Notes under the pieces: model-generated
What the model saw: the letters and a program-made list of their open reading frames with translations, nothing else
Told to the model about the DNA's origin: nothing
Databases searched by the model: none
Program-made: the position numbers and the translations under genes
Source: DYKG01 sp964596185
GTDB taxonomy: Bacteria; Muiribacteriota; Ozemobacteria; Ozemobacterales; Ozemobacteraceae
NCBI GenBank assembly: GCA_964596185.1
Contig: CAZQUE010000003.1
Location: 62,001 to 126,000, forward strand
Direction of reading: 5' to 3'
Length of the DNA: 64,000 bases
Part shown: positions 1-8,892 of the stretch, piece after piece
Position numbering within the stretch: position 1 is the first letter of the stretch
Layout of the letters: each line of letters begins with the position of its first letter

Positions 1-1191
1 TTAGCAACCGGACGCATTTATTTTTCCACGGCGGGTTTTTTATCTTCTTCACAGCTTAAATCTGCCAGTGCAGAGGCTCAACAAATTAAAAGCGAATCCT
101 TATCTGCTGATTCGGAACGCTTTGCCAAGGGAACAGAAAAATATTTTGAAATTGCGCGGGATAGCCTGGATTTAATGCTTTATCTGAAGCCGCATATCGA
201 ATACGTTGCCAAGAATATCAAAGCGGCCGAGTCGATGAAAACCTATTACCGGTATAGAATGAATGATTATCTGTATCGTTGTGGCAATGCCATGGCCAAG
301 CTGCAGCAGCTTTTCTTCATCTGTGTGAACGAGGCAGCAAGTCGCTATAAACAGCAGATAAAAGAAGCCGGCGCCCTCAGAAGTCAGAGGTTTTTCGTTG
401 AAAGATGCTTGAGCATGCACCGGATAATGTACTCGAACCGAAGTTTTTGCAGCGACGAGGTGTTCTGCTCAGCTAATGCTCAAAATGTTATCAAAGCTGA
501 ATATTTTGATTTTCTGCAGGCTCTTTTAGCTCATTTTGAAACCAGAGACCCGGCTATTTTTCGTCTGGCCTCCCAGGAGAAAAAATTTGCCCGCGATGAA
601 GCGATCAGAAAACGCTACTTTGCCTGCGATCTTACCAGTAAGCTGTTTAAAAGTATCGAAGAGCTTCTAAAGGTAATTCCGGCGGGCACTGCTGGTGGAA
701 GTCTTTATAATGCAGGTGTTGTCGGTCAGACCAAGGGTGATGGCTCGGTTTCTGGAGCGGTAACCTGGGCTCGCGATCAGCTTAAAAGCGGGCAAAGAAA
801 AGGATTGAACCAGAATAATGGCATGACATCGATTGATGAAACAGCCTGGGATGACTGGTGCCTTGCCTTTGTCAACTCGGCTTACGGCCACAAAATCGAT
901 CATTTAAAGGCCGGCAGTGCTGTAGCCAGCATGAGATCATTCGACGCCGCAGGAAAATTGAAAAGTGATGAAAGACCACCTGCCGGAGCAATAATGTTTA
1001 CCGATGCTACCCCTTCAAATCCCTATGGACATATATTTATCGCCACCGGAAAGTACTCCGAAGATGGTGATCCTATCGTAGTAACGACTGGATCGCCGGG
1101 CTGGAGCGGCGTTAGAGAAATTACTTTAACTGAAATGCTTAACGCTGTGGGCGGTAAGGGGTTTTATCGTGGTTGGGCAAGTGTGGAATAA
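1..1191 (+). CDS. NlpC/P60- or CHAP-like secreted protein, 5' end missing
   Basis: The reading frame is open from the first base of the window, so the N-terminus lies outside. The first 230 visible codons are Lys/Glu-rich and mostly helical-looking with scattered Cys. The last 130 codons resemble a papain-fold amidase of the CHAP / NlpC-P60 superfamily: a Cys in DDWCLAFVNSAYG (window codon 287), followed by PPAGAIMFTD and a His in GHIFIATG (codon 344), which is the usual Cys then His order. Such domains cut peptidoglycan peptides or act as amidases; the exact substrate cannot be told here. The next gene starts 12 nt downstream behind a GGAG site, so this is probably the head of the operon of secreted and pilin-like proteins that follows. 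The assignment rests on motif recognition only. Confidence 0.6.
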   Translation, partial: LATGRIYFSTAGFLSSSQLKSASAEAQQIKSESLSADSERFAKGTEKYFEIARDSLDLMLYLKPHIEYVAKNIKAAESMKTYYRYRMNDYLYRCGNAMAKLQQLFFICVNEAASRYKQQIKEAGALRSQRFFVERCLSMHRIMYSNRSFCSDEVFCSANAQNVIKAEYFDFLQALLAHFETRDPAIFRLASQEKKFARDEAIRKRYFACDLTSKLFKSIEELLKVIPAGTAGGSLYNAGVVGQTKGDGSVSGAVTWARDQLKSGQRKGLNQNNGMTSIDETAWDDWCLAFVNSAYGHKIDHLKAGSAVASMRSFDAAGKLKSDERPPAGAIMFTDATPSNPYGHIFIATGKYSEDGDPIVVTTGSPGWSGVREITLTEMLNAVGGKGFYRGWASVE

Positions 1192-1203
1192 CGGAGAAAT
1201 CAA

Positions 1204-2211
1204 ATGAAAAATCATTTTAAACAAAAGTTTCGCGCAGGTTACGTTTTTCCGATGATTCTGCTGGCCACACTTTCAATCGCTTTTTTCATCATTGCACTCC
1301 ATCAGCTGGAAACTTCGCACCGTGATCAGTTGATGCACCTGAACACCTACCAGCACTCGTTGAATGTTGCCTATTCTGTTTGTGTCGAGCAACTCGCCCG
1401 ACTTAAAGAAAAGCAATGGGATGAGCGCTTTTTCAAGGGAAAGCCTTTCATTGCCGTAAACCAGAAACTGTTCAACTCAACCTATGACGTCTGTGTCGAA
1501 GATTACAACCCCGCTGATTTCATTTTTAACGTAAAAATTCGCACTACTTCGGCAGGAAAAAGCAATCTGTTTTACTGGCGCCAGAAATACATTCCGAACA
1601 TGCTTGATTTTACCAAGCTAACGGTGCCGATTTTCTTTGGTGACCTTGAACCTGAACTGTTTGAACCCGCCAGAAAGGCTGAACTTGATAAGATCGTCGA
1701 TGAAAAGCTCGAAAACTTTAAAGAAAACAAGGCGGTTGCCGAGAAAATCAACAAAGAACTGATAAATACTGCAAATCCTGAAGATGCTCTTGACAAAATA
1801 GGCGCATTACCCCCGGGAAAATCCGACGAAACCCTCGAAGGCAACAGCTTGCGTCCCGGGAACCTTCAGATTGCTACCAAGCCTTCAACTTCAGACAAAA
1901 TCGAAATTAAAAATGTCATTGGAGAGCTTAACGGTCTGGTCGAGGTTGTTGACCAAATAAAATATCCCGCCGAGGGCTCAAATATAACCGAAAACCTTCC
2001 CCTGCGAATAAGAGACAACCCCTGGGGTGAAATCATCGGCAAGATTCCCCCAGGTGGCAAATTCGTGGTGATTGGTATGCGCGAGGATTTTTTCGAATTG
2101 ACCTACAATGGAATTACCGGTTACAGCCACATGAATTTTGTCCAGGTTCCGGGTCACACGCCTTCTGGCATTGACCCACCACAGCCTCCAGGAGTCGATG
2201 AAGTTTTCTAG
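1204..2211 (+). CDS. Membrane-anchored protein with C-terminal SH3b-like domain
   Basis: A 335-residue protein. Residues 1-12 are basic and residues 13-32 form a hydrophobic segment, consistent with an N-terminal anchor or uncleaved signal; the shape recalls PilX-like pseudopilins but the Glu at +5 of true prepilins is absent. Residues about 150-215 are charged and probably coiled. Residues about 255-320 look like a bacterial SH3 domain (LPLRIRDNPWGEIIGKIPPG then GYSHMNFV), a module that usually binds cell-wall peptide or glycan. The start is supported by GGAGAAA 7 nt upstream. It lies between the CHAP-like gene and a FecR lipoprotein in the same orientation with short gaps, so an envelope role is likely. 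No enzymatic motif is seen. Confidence 0.6.
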   Translation: MKNHFKQKFRAGYVFPMILLATLSIAFFIIALHQLETSHRDQLMHLNTYQHSLNVAYSVCVEQLARLKEKQWDERFFKGKPFIAVNQKLFNSTYDVCVEDYNPADFIFNVKIRTTSAGKSNLFYWRQKYIPNMLDFTKLTVPIFFGDLEPELFEPARKAELDKIVDEKLENFKENKAVAEKINKELINTANPEDALDKIGALPPGKSDETLEGNSLRPGNLQIATKPSTSDKIEIKNVIGELNGLVEVVDQIKYPAEGSNITENLPLRIRDNPWGEIIGKIPPGGKFVVIGMREDFFELTYNGITGYSHMNFVQVPGHTPSGIDPPQPPGVDEVF

Positions 2212-2225
2212 AAAGGAATTCATAT

Positions 2226-2828
2226 ATGAAGAGAATTATTTATGCATGGTTATTGTCTGCTGTTTTGCTATGTGGTTGCGGCGCACAGAAAGAAGAGGTT
2301 GCCGCTATTGCTGAAAAAAAAGGTACCGTCCAGGTTTTGGTAATACCTGCCGTTGATTTTACTGATGCTCTGGCTGGTCAGAAGCTTTGTTCCGGTGATT
2401 CGGTTAAGACTGGCGAAGCAGCCAAAGTCACGCTTGAATTGATACAGGATAAAAGCCTGATTGCCCTGAGTGAAAATAGCTTTCTCGAAATAAAAAATTA
2501 CCAAGAGAAAGAATTGCAGCAGATGTCAGGCACTGCTGTTTATAAAATCACTCCACAGAACAAAGAGCTGAAAATCAAAACTCAGCACGGAGTTGCAACG
2601 GTCCTGGGAACAGTTTTGCGAATTGATGCTTCTTCTGAAAAAACACGGGTTACTGTCGATGAAGGAAAAGTTGGTTTTCGACGCAACAATGGTACTGCAA
2701 GTGTGTTGATCGAAGCAGGAATGAGTTTTTCTACCGACTTCGCCGATGACAGTGCCCAGCCCCTGGACCCTGTAGAGAGGGGCGAACTTTTTGATGCTAA
2801 TTTAAAACCGACAATAAATCCCAGATAA
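2226..2828 (+). CDS. FecR-domain lipoprotein
   Basis: A 200-residue protein with a lipoprotein signal: MKR, then a hydrophobic stretch ending in LLCGC, where the second Cys is the likely lipidated residue. The remainder matches the FecR fold: a Gly-rich strand pattern (CSGDSVKTGEAAKVTLEL), then ELKIKTQHGVATVLGTVLRI and VTVDEGKVGF, which is the typical block around the conserved GTxF/GTVL site. FecR domains occur in iron-signalling anti-sigma factors but also, as here without a cytoplasmic part, in stand-alone exported proteins that probably bind glycan or protein in the envelope. No sigma factor or TonB receptor gene is adjacent, so iron regulation is not supported. It has a good ribosome binding site (AAAGGAATT). 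Confidence 0.75.
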   Translation: MKRIIYAWLLSAVLLCGCGAQKEEVAAIAEKKGTVQVLVIPAVDFTDALAGQKLCSGDSVKTGEAAKVTLELIQDKSLIALSENSFLEIKNYQEKELQQMSGTAVYKITPQNKELKIKTQHGVATVLGTVLRIDASSEKTRVTVDEGKVGFRRNNGTASVLIEAGMSFSTDFADDSAQPLDPVERGELFDANLKPTINPR

Positions 2829-2889
2829 AAAAACTTTTGAGTTTTTAAATGGTATACTTTTCAGGTAGATATAAAAAAAGGAGAGAATT

Positions 2890-3735
2890 ATGAGAAAGAT
2901 TCTGGCAACGTTGGTGATAGTCCTTTTTTCATGCTCGCTTTGGGCAATGAACTTTAACGAAACGTTGAGCGGTCATGACGCTTCCGACAATGTCGGCAGC
3001 GTTTCTGGCTCAAGTTCGGCCAAAGCCGATGAAAGCGGATCTGTGCAATCCGATGAGGATTTGCCTGATTATGGTTACGTCCGCGTCAATACTTCGCTGA
3101 ATGTTCGCACCGGCCCCTGGGGCACTATCGTCGATAGTCTTTACAACAATAATAAAGTCAGAATTATTGGTAAAGAAGGCAACTGGTATAAAATCATGCA
3201 TAATGGCCAGGTGCGCTATATTCATTCCTGGTATGTTTCTACCAGCCCAGGCGGAGACACAGGTGGCAGTGCGGGCGGAAATCCTCTAGTTACGGTTCCA
3301 GCCCAGGGTAGTGTTCAGCAGAAAGTTGTGGCGGCCGCCCAGAATCTGGTAAGTAAATACAGCGCTTCGGGCTCGTTTCCTTATGCTGCAGCGACCAATG
3401 GTGGCCGCCTTGGCTGTGCTCAGGTGGTAACTACTGCTTTAATGGCTGCCGGGGTAAATACCGGCATTCAGCTTGGCGTTCTTGCCACAATTCCAAAGCT
3501 TAAGTCTCTAGGCTGGCGCGAAGTCAATGTTCCGCCATACCAGGCCGGCGACGTCATAACCTGGAAAACCTATGACCGTACTGGTGATGGTGTAATGGAC
3601 AACGACACCCACATAGGTATCATCATGAACAGTGGCAACAATGTTCAGGCGATGAGCAACTCGTCCAGTAGAAGGCGCCCTAGCCTGCACTCTGCAACAT
3701 ATTGTCCGGTATGTCGCGTATTGAGAAAGGTCTGA
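2890..3735 (+). CDS. Secreted SH3b plus NlpC/P60-like protein
   Basis: A 281-residue exported protein: signal peptide 1-19 (MRKILA... to LWA), a Ser/Asp-rich linker, one SH3b domain at about 62-117 (YVRVNTSLNVRTGPWGTIVDSL then NWYKIMHNGQVRYIHSWYV), a Gly-rich hinge, then a papain-like domain at 145-281. The candidate catalytic residues are Cys176 in GRLGCAQVVTTALMAAG and His241 in NDTHIGIIMNSG, in the order of NlpC/P60 peptidases. SH3b plus NlpC/P60 is the common architecture of cell-wall endopeptidases acting on D-Glu-diamino acid bonds. The start follows AAAGGAGAGAATT. The downstream gene begins within 15 nt of the stop, so they are probably cotranscribed. Confidence 0.7.
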   Translation: MRKILATLVIVLFSCSLWAMNFNETLSGHDASDNVGSVSGSSSAKADESGSVQSDEDLPDYGYVRVNTSLNVRTGPWGTIVDSLYNNNKVRIIGKEGNWYKIMHNGQVRYIHSWYVSTSPGGDTGGSAGGNPLVTVPAQGSVQQKVVAAAQNLVSKYSASGSFPYAAATNGGRLGCAQVVTTALMAAGVNTGIQLGVLATIPKLKSLGWREVNVPPYQAGDVITWKTYDRTGDGVMDNDTHIGIIMNSGNNVQAMSNSSSRRRPSLHSATYCPVCRVLRKV

Positions 3736-3749
3736 GGTTTATAACCAAC

Positions 3750-4697
3750 ATGGCAAAAAGTAACATTTTCATTTTCGCAGTTTTTTTCAGTGTTGTCTGC
3801 ATGTCATTGTCGGCCGAAGTAACCATTGCTTTCGGCGACAAACCCGAGCAGGCTGCTTTCATCAATCAGAACAATAACCCCGGAATAGAAGAACCCCTGC
3901 CTCTTGGCCCGTTGTCTTTCCAGGTTACTTCCAAGTTTATCTACATTGCTGATAGCGTTGGTGGCAAGATCATCGCAGCAGATAAGGAAACGGGAGCCGT
4001 TACTGCGCTTAAGCTTACGGATAAACCCAAAGACATGCTTTTTGACGATCTTGCCGTTGTGGCCGACAAAAACGGAAAGGCCAGATTTTTCTGGGTGATC
4101 GATGCGTTAAGCAATTCGCTGTTGCAATTTGCCGACGATGGCAAACTGCTTGGCAAGATTTCTTCAGAAAAAATGATTCAGCCTTATCGACTCGAAATCA
4201 GCAATTCTGGTCTGCTCTTTGTTGCTGACAAAGGTGCTCGCAGTATTTTTGCTTTCGATCAGCAGGGCAAACTGATTGTTGAAATGCCATGGGAATGGTC
4301 CGGCATGGCACTTTCTCCCGATTCCGATATCGTTTATCGCCTTTTCTTTGCTCCAGAAAGCGGCACTTCCTTTTTGGTTTCGGCTAATGTCGAAGGAAAG
4401 CTGACCATGGAGCGTGAACTCGATCTGGGTGAACATTTCAATACCGAACTCTGGTGGGTTGACGAAGAAAAACAGGAATGCGTCATTACTTTTGCAACCG
4501 CACAGAATTATCAGGCCAGCCTGATACTTGCCCGGGTCGGCTTTGATGGCAAGATTAAATCAAAAAAAGATTTTAAAGTTCCATTTGCAATGAATCGTTT
4601 TATCGATAATTATGGCACTGAAATCTGGGCCGGCGTCGGCGATTTCAGCAAGGCACCTGAAGGAAACTTCAGTTTGGTTAAGTTTGATCTGCCCTGA
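3750..4697 (+). CDS. Exported beta-propeller-like (NHL-type) protein
   Basis: The ATG at 3750 was chosen because it gives a clean signal peptide (MAKSN then a hydrophobic run ending SLSA) after a GAGG; an upstream in-frame ATG at 3702 would overlap the preceding gene by 34 nt and bury the signal. The mature 290 residues show repeated units in which a short beta strand is followed by D-x-G or N-S-L turns (IYIADSVGGKIIA, FFWVIDALSNSLLQF, LLFVADKGARSIFAF), typical of NHL or YncE-like beta propellers. These act as binding scaffolds in the periplasm or outside the cell. It belongs to the same operon-like run of secreted proteins. No catalytic residue is recognisable and the propeller call is by pattern only. 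Confidence 0.55.
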   Translation: MAKSNIFIFAVFFSVVCMSLSAEVTIAFGDKPEQAAFINQNNNPGIEEPLPLGPLSFQVTSKFIYIADSVGGKIIAADKETGAVTALKLTDKPKDMLFDDLAVVADKNGKARFFWVIDALSNSLLQFADDGKLLGKISSEKMIQPYRLEISNSGLLFVADKGARSIFAFDQQGKLIVEMPWEWSGMALSPDSDIVYRLFFAPESGTSFLVSANVEGKLTMERELDLGEHFNTELWWVDEEKQECVITFATAQNYQASLILARVGFDGKIKSKKDFKVPFAMNRFIDNYGTEIWAGVGDFSKAPEGNFSLVKFDLP

Positions 4698-4713
4698 TTG
4701 AGGAGGGTAAGGA

Positions 4714-5067
4714 ATGAAAAAAAAGGTAATTTTGGCGCTGGTGTTTTTGTGTTTGCTGTCAACGGTGGTATTGGCTTATAAAATGCCTTCGCGTGGTGAA
4801 ACAACCGCCAGTGCTCTGAACGTCAGAACCGGTCCAGGCATGAGTTATTCGGTTTTGCAAACGGTTCCGTATGGTACTGCAGTTGAAATAACCGATGTTA
4901 AAGGGAGTTGGTATAAGGTTAACGTTGTTGGCCGCACTGGAGTCTATGTTCACAGTTCTTATGTGAAGATAACCGAATATACCGAATTTGATGACCCCGA
5001 GGCTGAAAAGAACGCAACCAAAAGATTTTTGCCGACGTTGTCGACCGTAGATCCATACACCAGGTAA
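4714..5067 (+). CDS. Small secreted single-SH3b protein
   Basis: A 117-residue protein with a signal peptide (MKKKVILALVFLCLL to VLA, about 21 residues) and essentially one SH3b domain at 30-90: TTASALNVRTGPGMSYSVLQ, then WYKVNVVGRTGVYVHSSYVK, a textbook bacterial SH3_3 signature. A short charged tail follows. Stand-alone SH3b proteins are thought to bind peptidoglycan stem peptides. It starts 16 nt after the beta-propeller gene behind GAGGAGGGTAAGG, a strong ribosome binding site, and is followed 9 nt later by the PilX-like gene. Confidence 0.75.
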   Translation: MKKKVILALVFLCLLSTVVLAYKMPSRGETTASALNVRTGPGMSYSVLQTVPYGTAVEITDVKGSWYKVNVVGRTGVYVHSSYVKITEYTEFDDPEAEKNATKRFLPTLSTVDPYTR

Positions 5068-5076
5068 TCCTATGTA

Positions 5077-7116
5077 ATGAAAAATCGCTTTTGGCCCAAT
5101 AGAAGAAAAGGAAGTACAATATTCATTGTCGGAGCCGTAATCATGGCTCTGTTTCTTTTCTTTGGCGGATTTTTGAAGTATTCGACTGGCCGGCGTTTTA
5201 CCACCGGAAAATTGAACAAGGCCTATCTGGCTCGCGAACTCTCCTTTGCGGTGGCTACTCTCGCCGCCCATCATTTGAAGGAAGTAGAGATAAAAAATAC
5301 AGATTCTGAGCTTTATAAGCAACTGTCTTTGCCTATTGAAGAGATGAAAACACAGGTTATTGAAACAATTCACTTTTCAGGTGATCTGCAGAATCTTTTG
5401 AAGAAGCTGGTCGAGGGTAACTCTGGATTGATAAATCTGAGCTGTTTGGCTCAATGGCGACTGGATCAATCCAGTTTTAAAAATTTAATTAAATCATATC
5501 CGCGTGAAAAAAGTGGTAGAATCTTTATCCCGGTAACTCTGACTTACCAGCAGCCAGGGACTTCTGGAACTATCAGCGAAGATTATCTTTATGCGGTTGA
5601 TATAAAGGTTACCGCCAACATAGTACCGATTTTGTCGCGGTTTTCTTGCTATATCAAAGACGCTGTTTGTGGCGAGGGCGAAGACCGATTCAACCTGGTT
5701 CACACAGACATGTACGGCAATCTAAAGGGCTCGACATATCGACCATGGGTCTTCGATAACGGCAATGTCAACAGTTCAAGTTTTCCCACCCGTTTTTCTG
5801 AAATCATGGAATCACCTATCGGGCTGATTTATCTTGGTGGTGGCAAAGTCGTCCTCGGTACCTGCAGGGGTTGGAATATCGTTGGAAAATACGGTGAGGG
5901 GTTTCATTTGCTTGCCGAAGGCCGTGGTGACGGTCTCTACACCACCGGGTTCATCGACAATATGGCACTTCTCAACTGGGAAACCGGTCTTTGTAATGAT
6001 ATCAGCGATGATGCTTCGCGATACTGGTGGGAAATGATTAAGGATGGTTATGATGATATGTCGAAGCGAAATTCGTTGATGCGCCTTATGGGAACGGATA
6101 TGCTGCGCTCGCCGACTCTGGTTTTCGGCAATGTTTATAGCCGAACCTTTTGTGCCAAAGCCTTCAAAGAAGGCAATGAATTTTTTGGACCGCTACCTTA
6201 CGTTAACAACCAGGCTCGCTTTGAAGATATCTGTTCTGGCGGCAGCGAAGATTTTGACATCGGCTATTTCAAGAGCGTGGTTGGCAATATCAGCCGCTCT
6301 GATTATAACAGTAAGTATGCCAGCACTTTAATGGAAGTGCCTTATAATCGAGCTTTAAGCTATATCGTCACCAACCATAAGAATCCAAAACCGATGAAAT
6401 CAGGTATTATTTCGAACTCTGATCCTCTTTTCGATTTTATCGAAGGCAAGGCTGTAGGCAAAGGAATTGCCGATAAAATTCCCGCTCCATATTCGACAAT
6501 CTATTCAGATATTTCCGATCTTGACGATATGCAAAAAATGCTCGAAAAAATCGGTGTACCGGGAGAAAGAGCCTTGAAGACAATTGTTTTGAAGAAAGGT
6601 GAAAAACTGCTGAATCGGCTGAAAGATGAGGGATTTCTCAGGCAAAACCAGCTCGATATCAATGGTTGGTTGCATGTTCAGACTTCAGAAAAGATTGTTA
6701 TCGATCAGGTTTTGCAGCTTACCAGCCATGGCGGCATTGTCTGTGAAAAAGGTAATATCGAAATTCGCAGTACTATTGGCGGGTCTGACAGACTCTTGCA
6801 TCTGATAGCTCTCGATGGCAATATCGATGTTGATGTCGGCGGCGAATTGAATGTTTCGCTTATTGCGGCCGGAAGTGGTTCTGATCGCGGCCAGGTCAGA
6901 TTTCCTGGAACAGTAAATTCCAACCTTCCGGTCATCATAGGAAACATTGCCATGCAGCGCATGGTCAAAGGCAGTCTGGCATCAAATGCCGCTCGCGGCG
7001 TTGAGGTTAAGTACCGCAAAGAATTGGCAGCTCTACCTGGAAAAACCGCTGAAAACATGTCTGAAAAAGCTTTGCTGATGTTCGGCATTGATCCGGAGCC
7101 GGAGTTGATCGAATGA
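5077..7116 (+). CDS. PilX-like pilus assembly / exported protein
   Basis: A 679-residue protein that starts RRKGSTIFIVGAVIMAL, a basic N-terminus followed by one transmembrane helix, then a helical TGKLNKAYLARELSFAVATL region, the layout seen in PilX-type minor pilin-like proteins. The large C-terminal part is exported; residues 545-640 contain successive short beta strands with Gly and Asn turns (LTSHGGIVCEKGNIEIRS, LIALDGNIDVDVGGELNVSL), suggesting a beta helix. The gene overlaps the first prepilin gene by 4 nt (ATGA), and the next two ORFs are prepilins, so it is probably part of a minor-pilin or pseudopilin complex. The ribosome site is weak and translation may be coupled to the upstream gene, which ends 9 nt earlier. 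Confidence 0.55.
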   Translation: MKNRFWPNRRKGSTIFIVGAVIMALFLFFGGFLKYSTGRRFTTGKLNKAYLARELSFAVATLAAHHLKEVEIKNTDSELYKQLSLPIEEMKTQVIETIHFSGDLQNLLKKLVEGNSGLINLSCLAQWRLDQSSFKNLIKSYPREKSGRIFIPVTLTYQQPGTSGTISEDYLYAVDIKVTANIVPILSRFSCYIKDAVCGEGEDRFNLVHTDMYGNLKGSTYRPWVFDNGNVNSSSFPTRFSEIMESPIGLIYLGGGKVVLGTCRGWNIVGKYGEGFHLLAEGRGDGLYTTGFIDNMALLNWETGLCNDISDDASRYWWEMIKDGYDDMSKRNSLMRLMGTDMLRSPTLVFGNVYSRTFCAKAFKEGNEFFGPLPYVNNQARFEDICSGGSEDFDIGYFKSVVGNISRSDYNSKYASTLMEVPYNRALSYIVTNHKNPKPMKSGIISNSDPLFDFIEGKAVGKGIADKIPAPYSTIYSDISDLDDMQKMLEKIGVPGERALKTIVLKKGEKLLNRLKDEGFLRQNQLDINGWLHVQTSEKIVIDQVLQLTSHGGIVCEKGNIEIRSTIGGSDRLLHLIALDGNIDVDVGGELNVSLIAAGSGSDRGQVRFPGTVNSNLPVIIGNIAMQRMVKGSLASNAARGVEVKYRKELAALPGKTAENMSEKALLMFGIDPEPELIE

Positions 7117-7544
7117 ACAGAGAAAAAGCCTTCTCTTTTGTCGAGATCATGATTGCCATTATTTGTCTTTCTGTCGTTCTGATTCCGTTGACGACGATGT
7201 TTTCTGCAAGCAGTACCGGAACAGTTAATAATCGTAACGACATTCTTGCCCGGCAGCATGCGGCTAATCTGCTCGATTATTCCTATTCACTTGCTTATAA
7301 CGACGATTTTCTCAAGCCCGGAGCAGGTAGGTCTGTAGCGAAAGTTAGCTTTTCTGCAGGGCCTGACCCGGTTGACCTGGATATGGAGCACATTTTTTCA
7401 AGAACCATATCTGTCGAAGAAATTAAACCGGCCAATTGGCGCTATGCTTATAAGTTGATTAAAGTAAGCGTTGTCTGGAATGAGGGCAAAAACCTCAAAA
7501 AAGAGATTGCAATGACTGGAGTGATGGTCGATGAAGGCGTTTAA
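7113..7544 (+). CDS. Type IV prepilin-like protein (PilV-like)
   Basis: A 143-residue protein with a class III signal: MNREKA | FSFVEIMIAI, in which Ala6 is the -1 residue, Phe7 would be the N-methylated first residue and Glu11 is the essential +5 Glu. A 20-residue hydrophobic helix follows. The remainder is a small pilin-type domain with no Cys pair. Prepilin peptidase would process it in the inner membrane before assembly into a type IV pilus or type II secretion pseudopilus. The start codon overlaps the stop of the PilX-like gene (ATGA) and its own end overlaps the next prepilin gene by 14 nt, indicating translational coupling. Confidence 0.8.
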   Translation: MNREKAFSFVEIMIAIICLSVVLIPLTTMFSASSTGTVNNRNDILARQHAANLLDYSYSLAYNDDFLKPGAGRSVAKVSFSAGPDPVDLDMEHIFSRTISVEEIKPANWRYAYKLIKVSVVWNEGKNLKKEIAMTGVMVDEGV

Positions 7545-8079
7545 AAGGCGAAAAACATTCGGCGTTACCCTGGTAGAGATCTGTGTCGGGGTGATTATTC
7601 TCAGCCTGGTCATGACTGCTGTCATGCGCATGTTCGCCGGAGGTATGAAAGGCTCGAAGCAGGGCATGGCACACCTGACCAATATGCAGACGGCAGCCAT
7701 CATCATGGCCCAGATTGAATACGATCTTTTACGGGCGACTAAAATTGACGATCCTGCCGTAAACGCTGTTGAAACAGCAGCCAGATGGCAGTTTGTCAGA
7801 GAAGACGGCAGCAACAGCACTGTCATTTTCAATCTTTTGCCCGATGGGCTTGAACGTCACGAGAATAACAGCATTTCCGGTCCCAATAAGCACATTTTCG
7901 GCAAAGGCCTGAATCTGAAGCTGCAGTTTCGCCACCTTGAATTCAATATTCCCGCTGAAAAGCAAATTAAAGAGGCAATGTTGATAGAGCTGAAAGTGGC
8001 TTCTGATAAAGACAGCAATGAAGAATTTATTCTTCGTCGCCTGATTACCTGCAGAAACCTCAAGCGTGATATCATGTAG
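7531..8079 (+). CDS. Type IV prepilin-like protein (PilW/GspJ-like)
   Basis: A 182-residue prepilin. The leader MKAFKRRKTFG ends in Gly11, followed by VTLVEICVGVII with Glu16 at +5, and a hydrophobic helix to about residue 33. The body (about 150 residues) has the long helix then beta-rich pattern of minor pilins such as PilW or GspJ, including ADIxxDLxRA-like AQIEYDLLRATKI. It overlaps the preceding prepilin gene by 14 nt. Major pilin and prepilin peptidase genes are not in the window, whereas pilT and a PilB-like gene lie at 32.5-35.6 kb. Confidence 0.8.
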   Translation: MKAFKRRKTFGVTLVEICVGVIILSLVMTAVMRMFAGGMKGSKQGMAHLTNMQTAAIIMAQIEYDLLRATKIDDPAVNAVETAARWQFVREDGSNSTVIFNLLPDGLERHENNSISGPNKHIFGKGLNLKLQFRHLEFNIPAEKQIKEAMLIELKVASDKDSNEEFILRRLITCRNLKRDIM

Positions 8080-8094
8080 TCTGAAAGAATTTGA

Positions 8095-8823
8095 TTGATC
8101 AAAAAGTTCGGGGTTTTGCATAAACAGAATCTTCACAACCATACGCTTTTCAGTGATGGCAGTTTTCTGCCGGAAGAAATAATCGAAGCGGCTATTGCCG
8201 GCGGCATAGACTTGATCGGTATTTCCGACCATTTTTTTACGACAAAGGTTTTTCGTGATATCGGTTATCAGGAATGGTATGCAAAAAACTGGAAAAAGTA
8301 TCTGCCCACCATTGCCGAGCTCAAACGTTATTATGCCGAACGAATAACCGTTGCTGCTGGTATTGAAATTGACTCCTGCCTGTCACGCACATTGGGAGGC
8401 TTTGAAAGGTTTCCCTGGTCTGAAATCAATGAAAACCTCGACTACGTTCTTGTCGAATACGTTGGCGAAACATGCGTTGGCGGCATACCATTCCAACAAT
8501 TGGAAGAATTGTGCCAATTCTGCGAAGTTCCCATGATTCTCGCCCATTCCGACCTTGATTATCTTCACAAGACTGTTTCATTGCCGAAAGTTATCGAAAG
8601 CCTGAAAAAAAACGCAGTGGCGCTTGAAGTCGTTGGTGGTAAAAGGAATCGCTGGTTTTTTGACCGGTTCTCCCCCGACCTTTTCAGAAATGTAAGGCTT
8701 TCAATAGGCTGTGACGTTCATCAGAATATTGAAGATGTTGCGGATATAACGCGGGCCATGGCATTTATTGAAAAAAATGGCTTCACCAACCAGGTGCTTT
8801 TTGTTGATGCTGAAGTTGTCTGA
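8095..8823 (+). CDS. PHP-domain metal-dependent phosphoesterase
   Basis: A 242-residue PHP-family protein. Metal ligands are visible in all PHP motifs: LHNHTLFSDG near residues 13-22, GISDH at about 41-45, a Glu in AAGIEID, AHSDLDYL and the C-terminal GCDVH. Members include histidinol-phosphate phosphatase and various phosphoesterases; the neighbourhood does not settle the substrate. The only in-frame start upstream of motif 1 is a TTG at 8095 preceded by GAAAG, so translation is probably weak or coupled to the prepilin gene ending 15 nt upstream. Length is typical for the stand-alone PHP family. Confidence 0.7.
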   Translation: MIKKFGVLHKQNLHNHTLFSDGSFLPEEIIEAAIAGGIDLIGISDHFFTTKVFRDIGYQEWYAKNWKKYLPTIAELKRYYAERITVAAGIEIDSCLSRTLGGFERFPWSEINENLDYVLVEYVGETCVGGIPFQQLEELCQFCEVPMILAHSDLDYLHKTVSLPKVIESLKKNAVALEVVGGKRNRWFFDRFSPDLFRNVRLSIGCDVHQNIEDVADITRAMAFIEKNGFTNQVLFVDAEVV

Positions 8824-8892
8824 ATCAAAAAAGTTGCCGCTGTTACTTAGATTCATTTAAAATGATTTAAGTCGATGTTTGATGAGGCGAGC

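Noticed and set aside
4759..5373. Long minus-strand ORF opposite the SH3b and PilX-like genes
   Set aside because: Lies opposite two clear exported proteins and shows no domain, signal or ribosome site.
6705..7259. Minus-strand ORF opposite the PilX/prepilin junction
   Set aside because: Antisense to a well-supported overlapping prepilin pair; composition is not protein-like.
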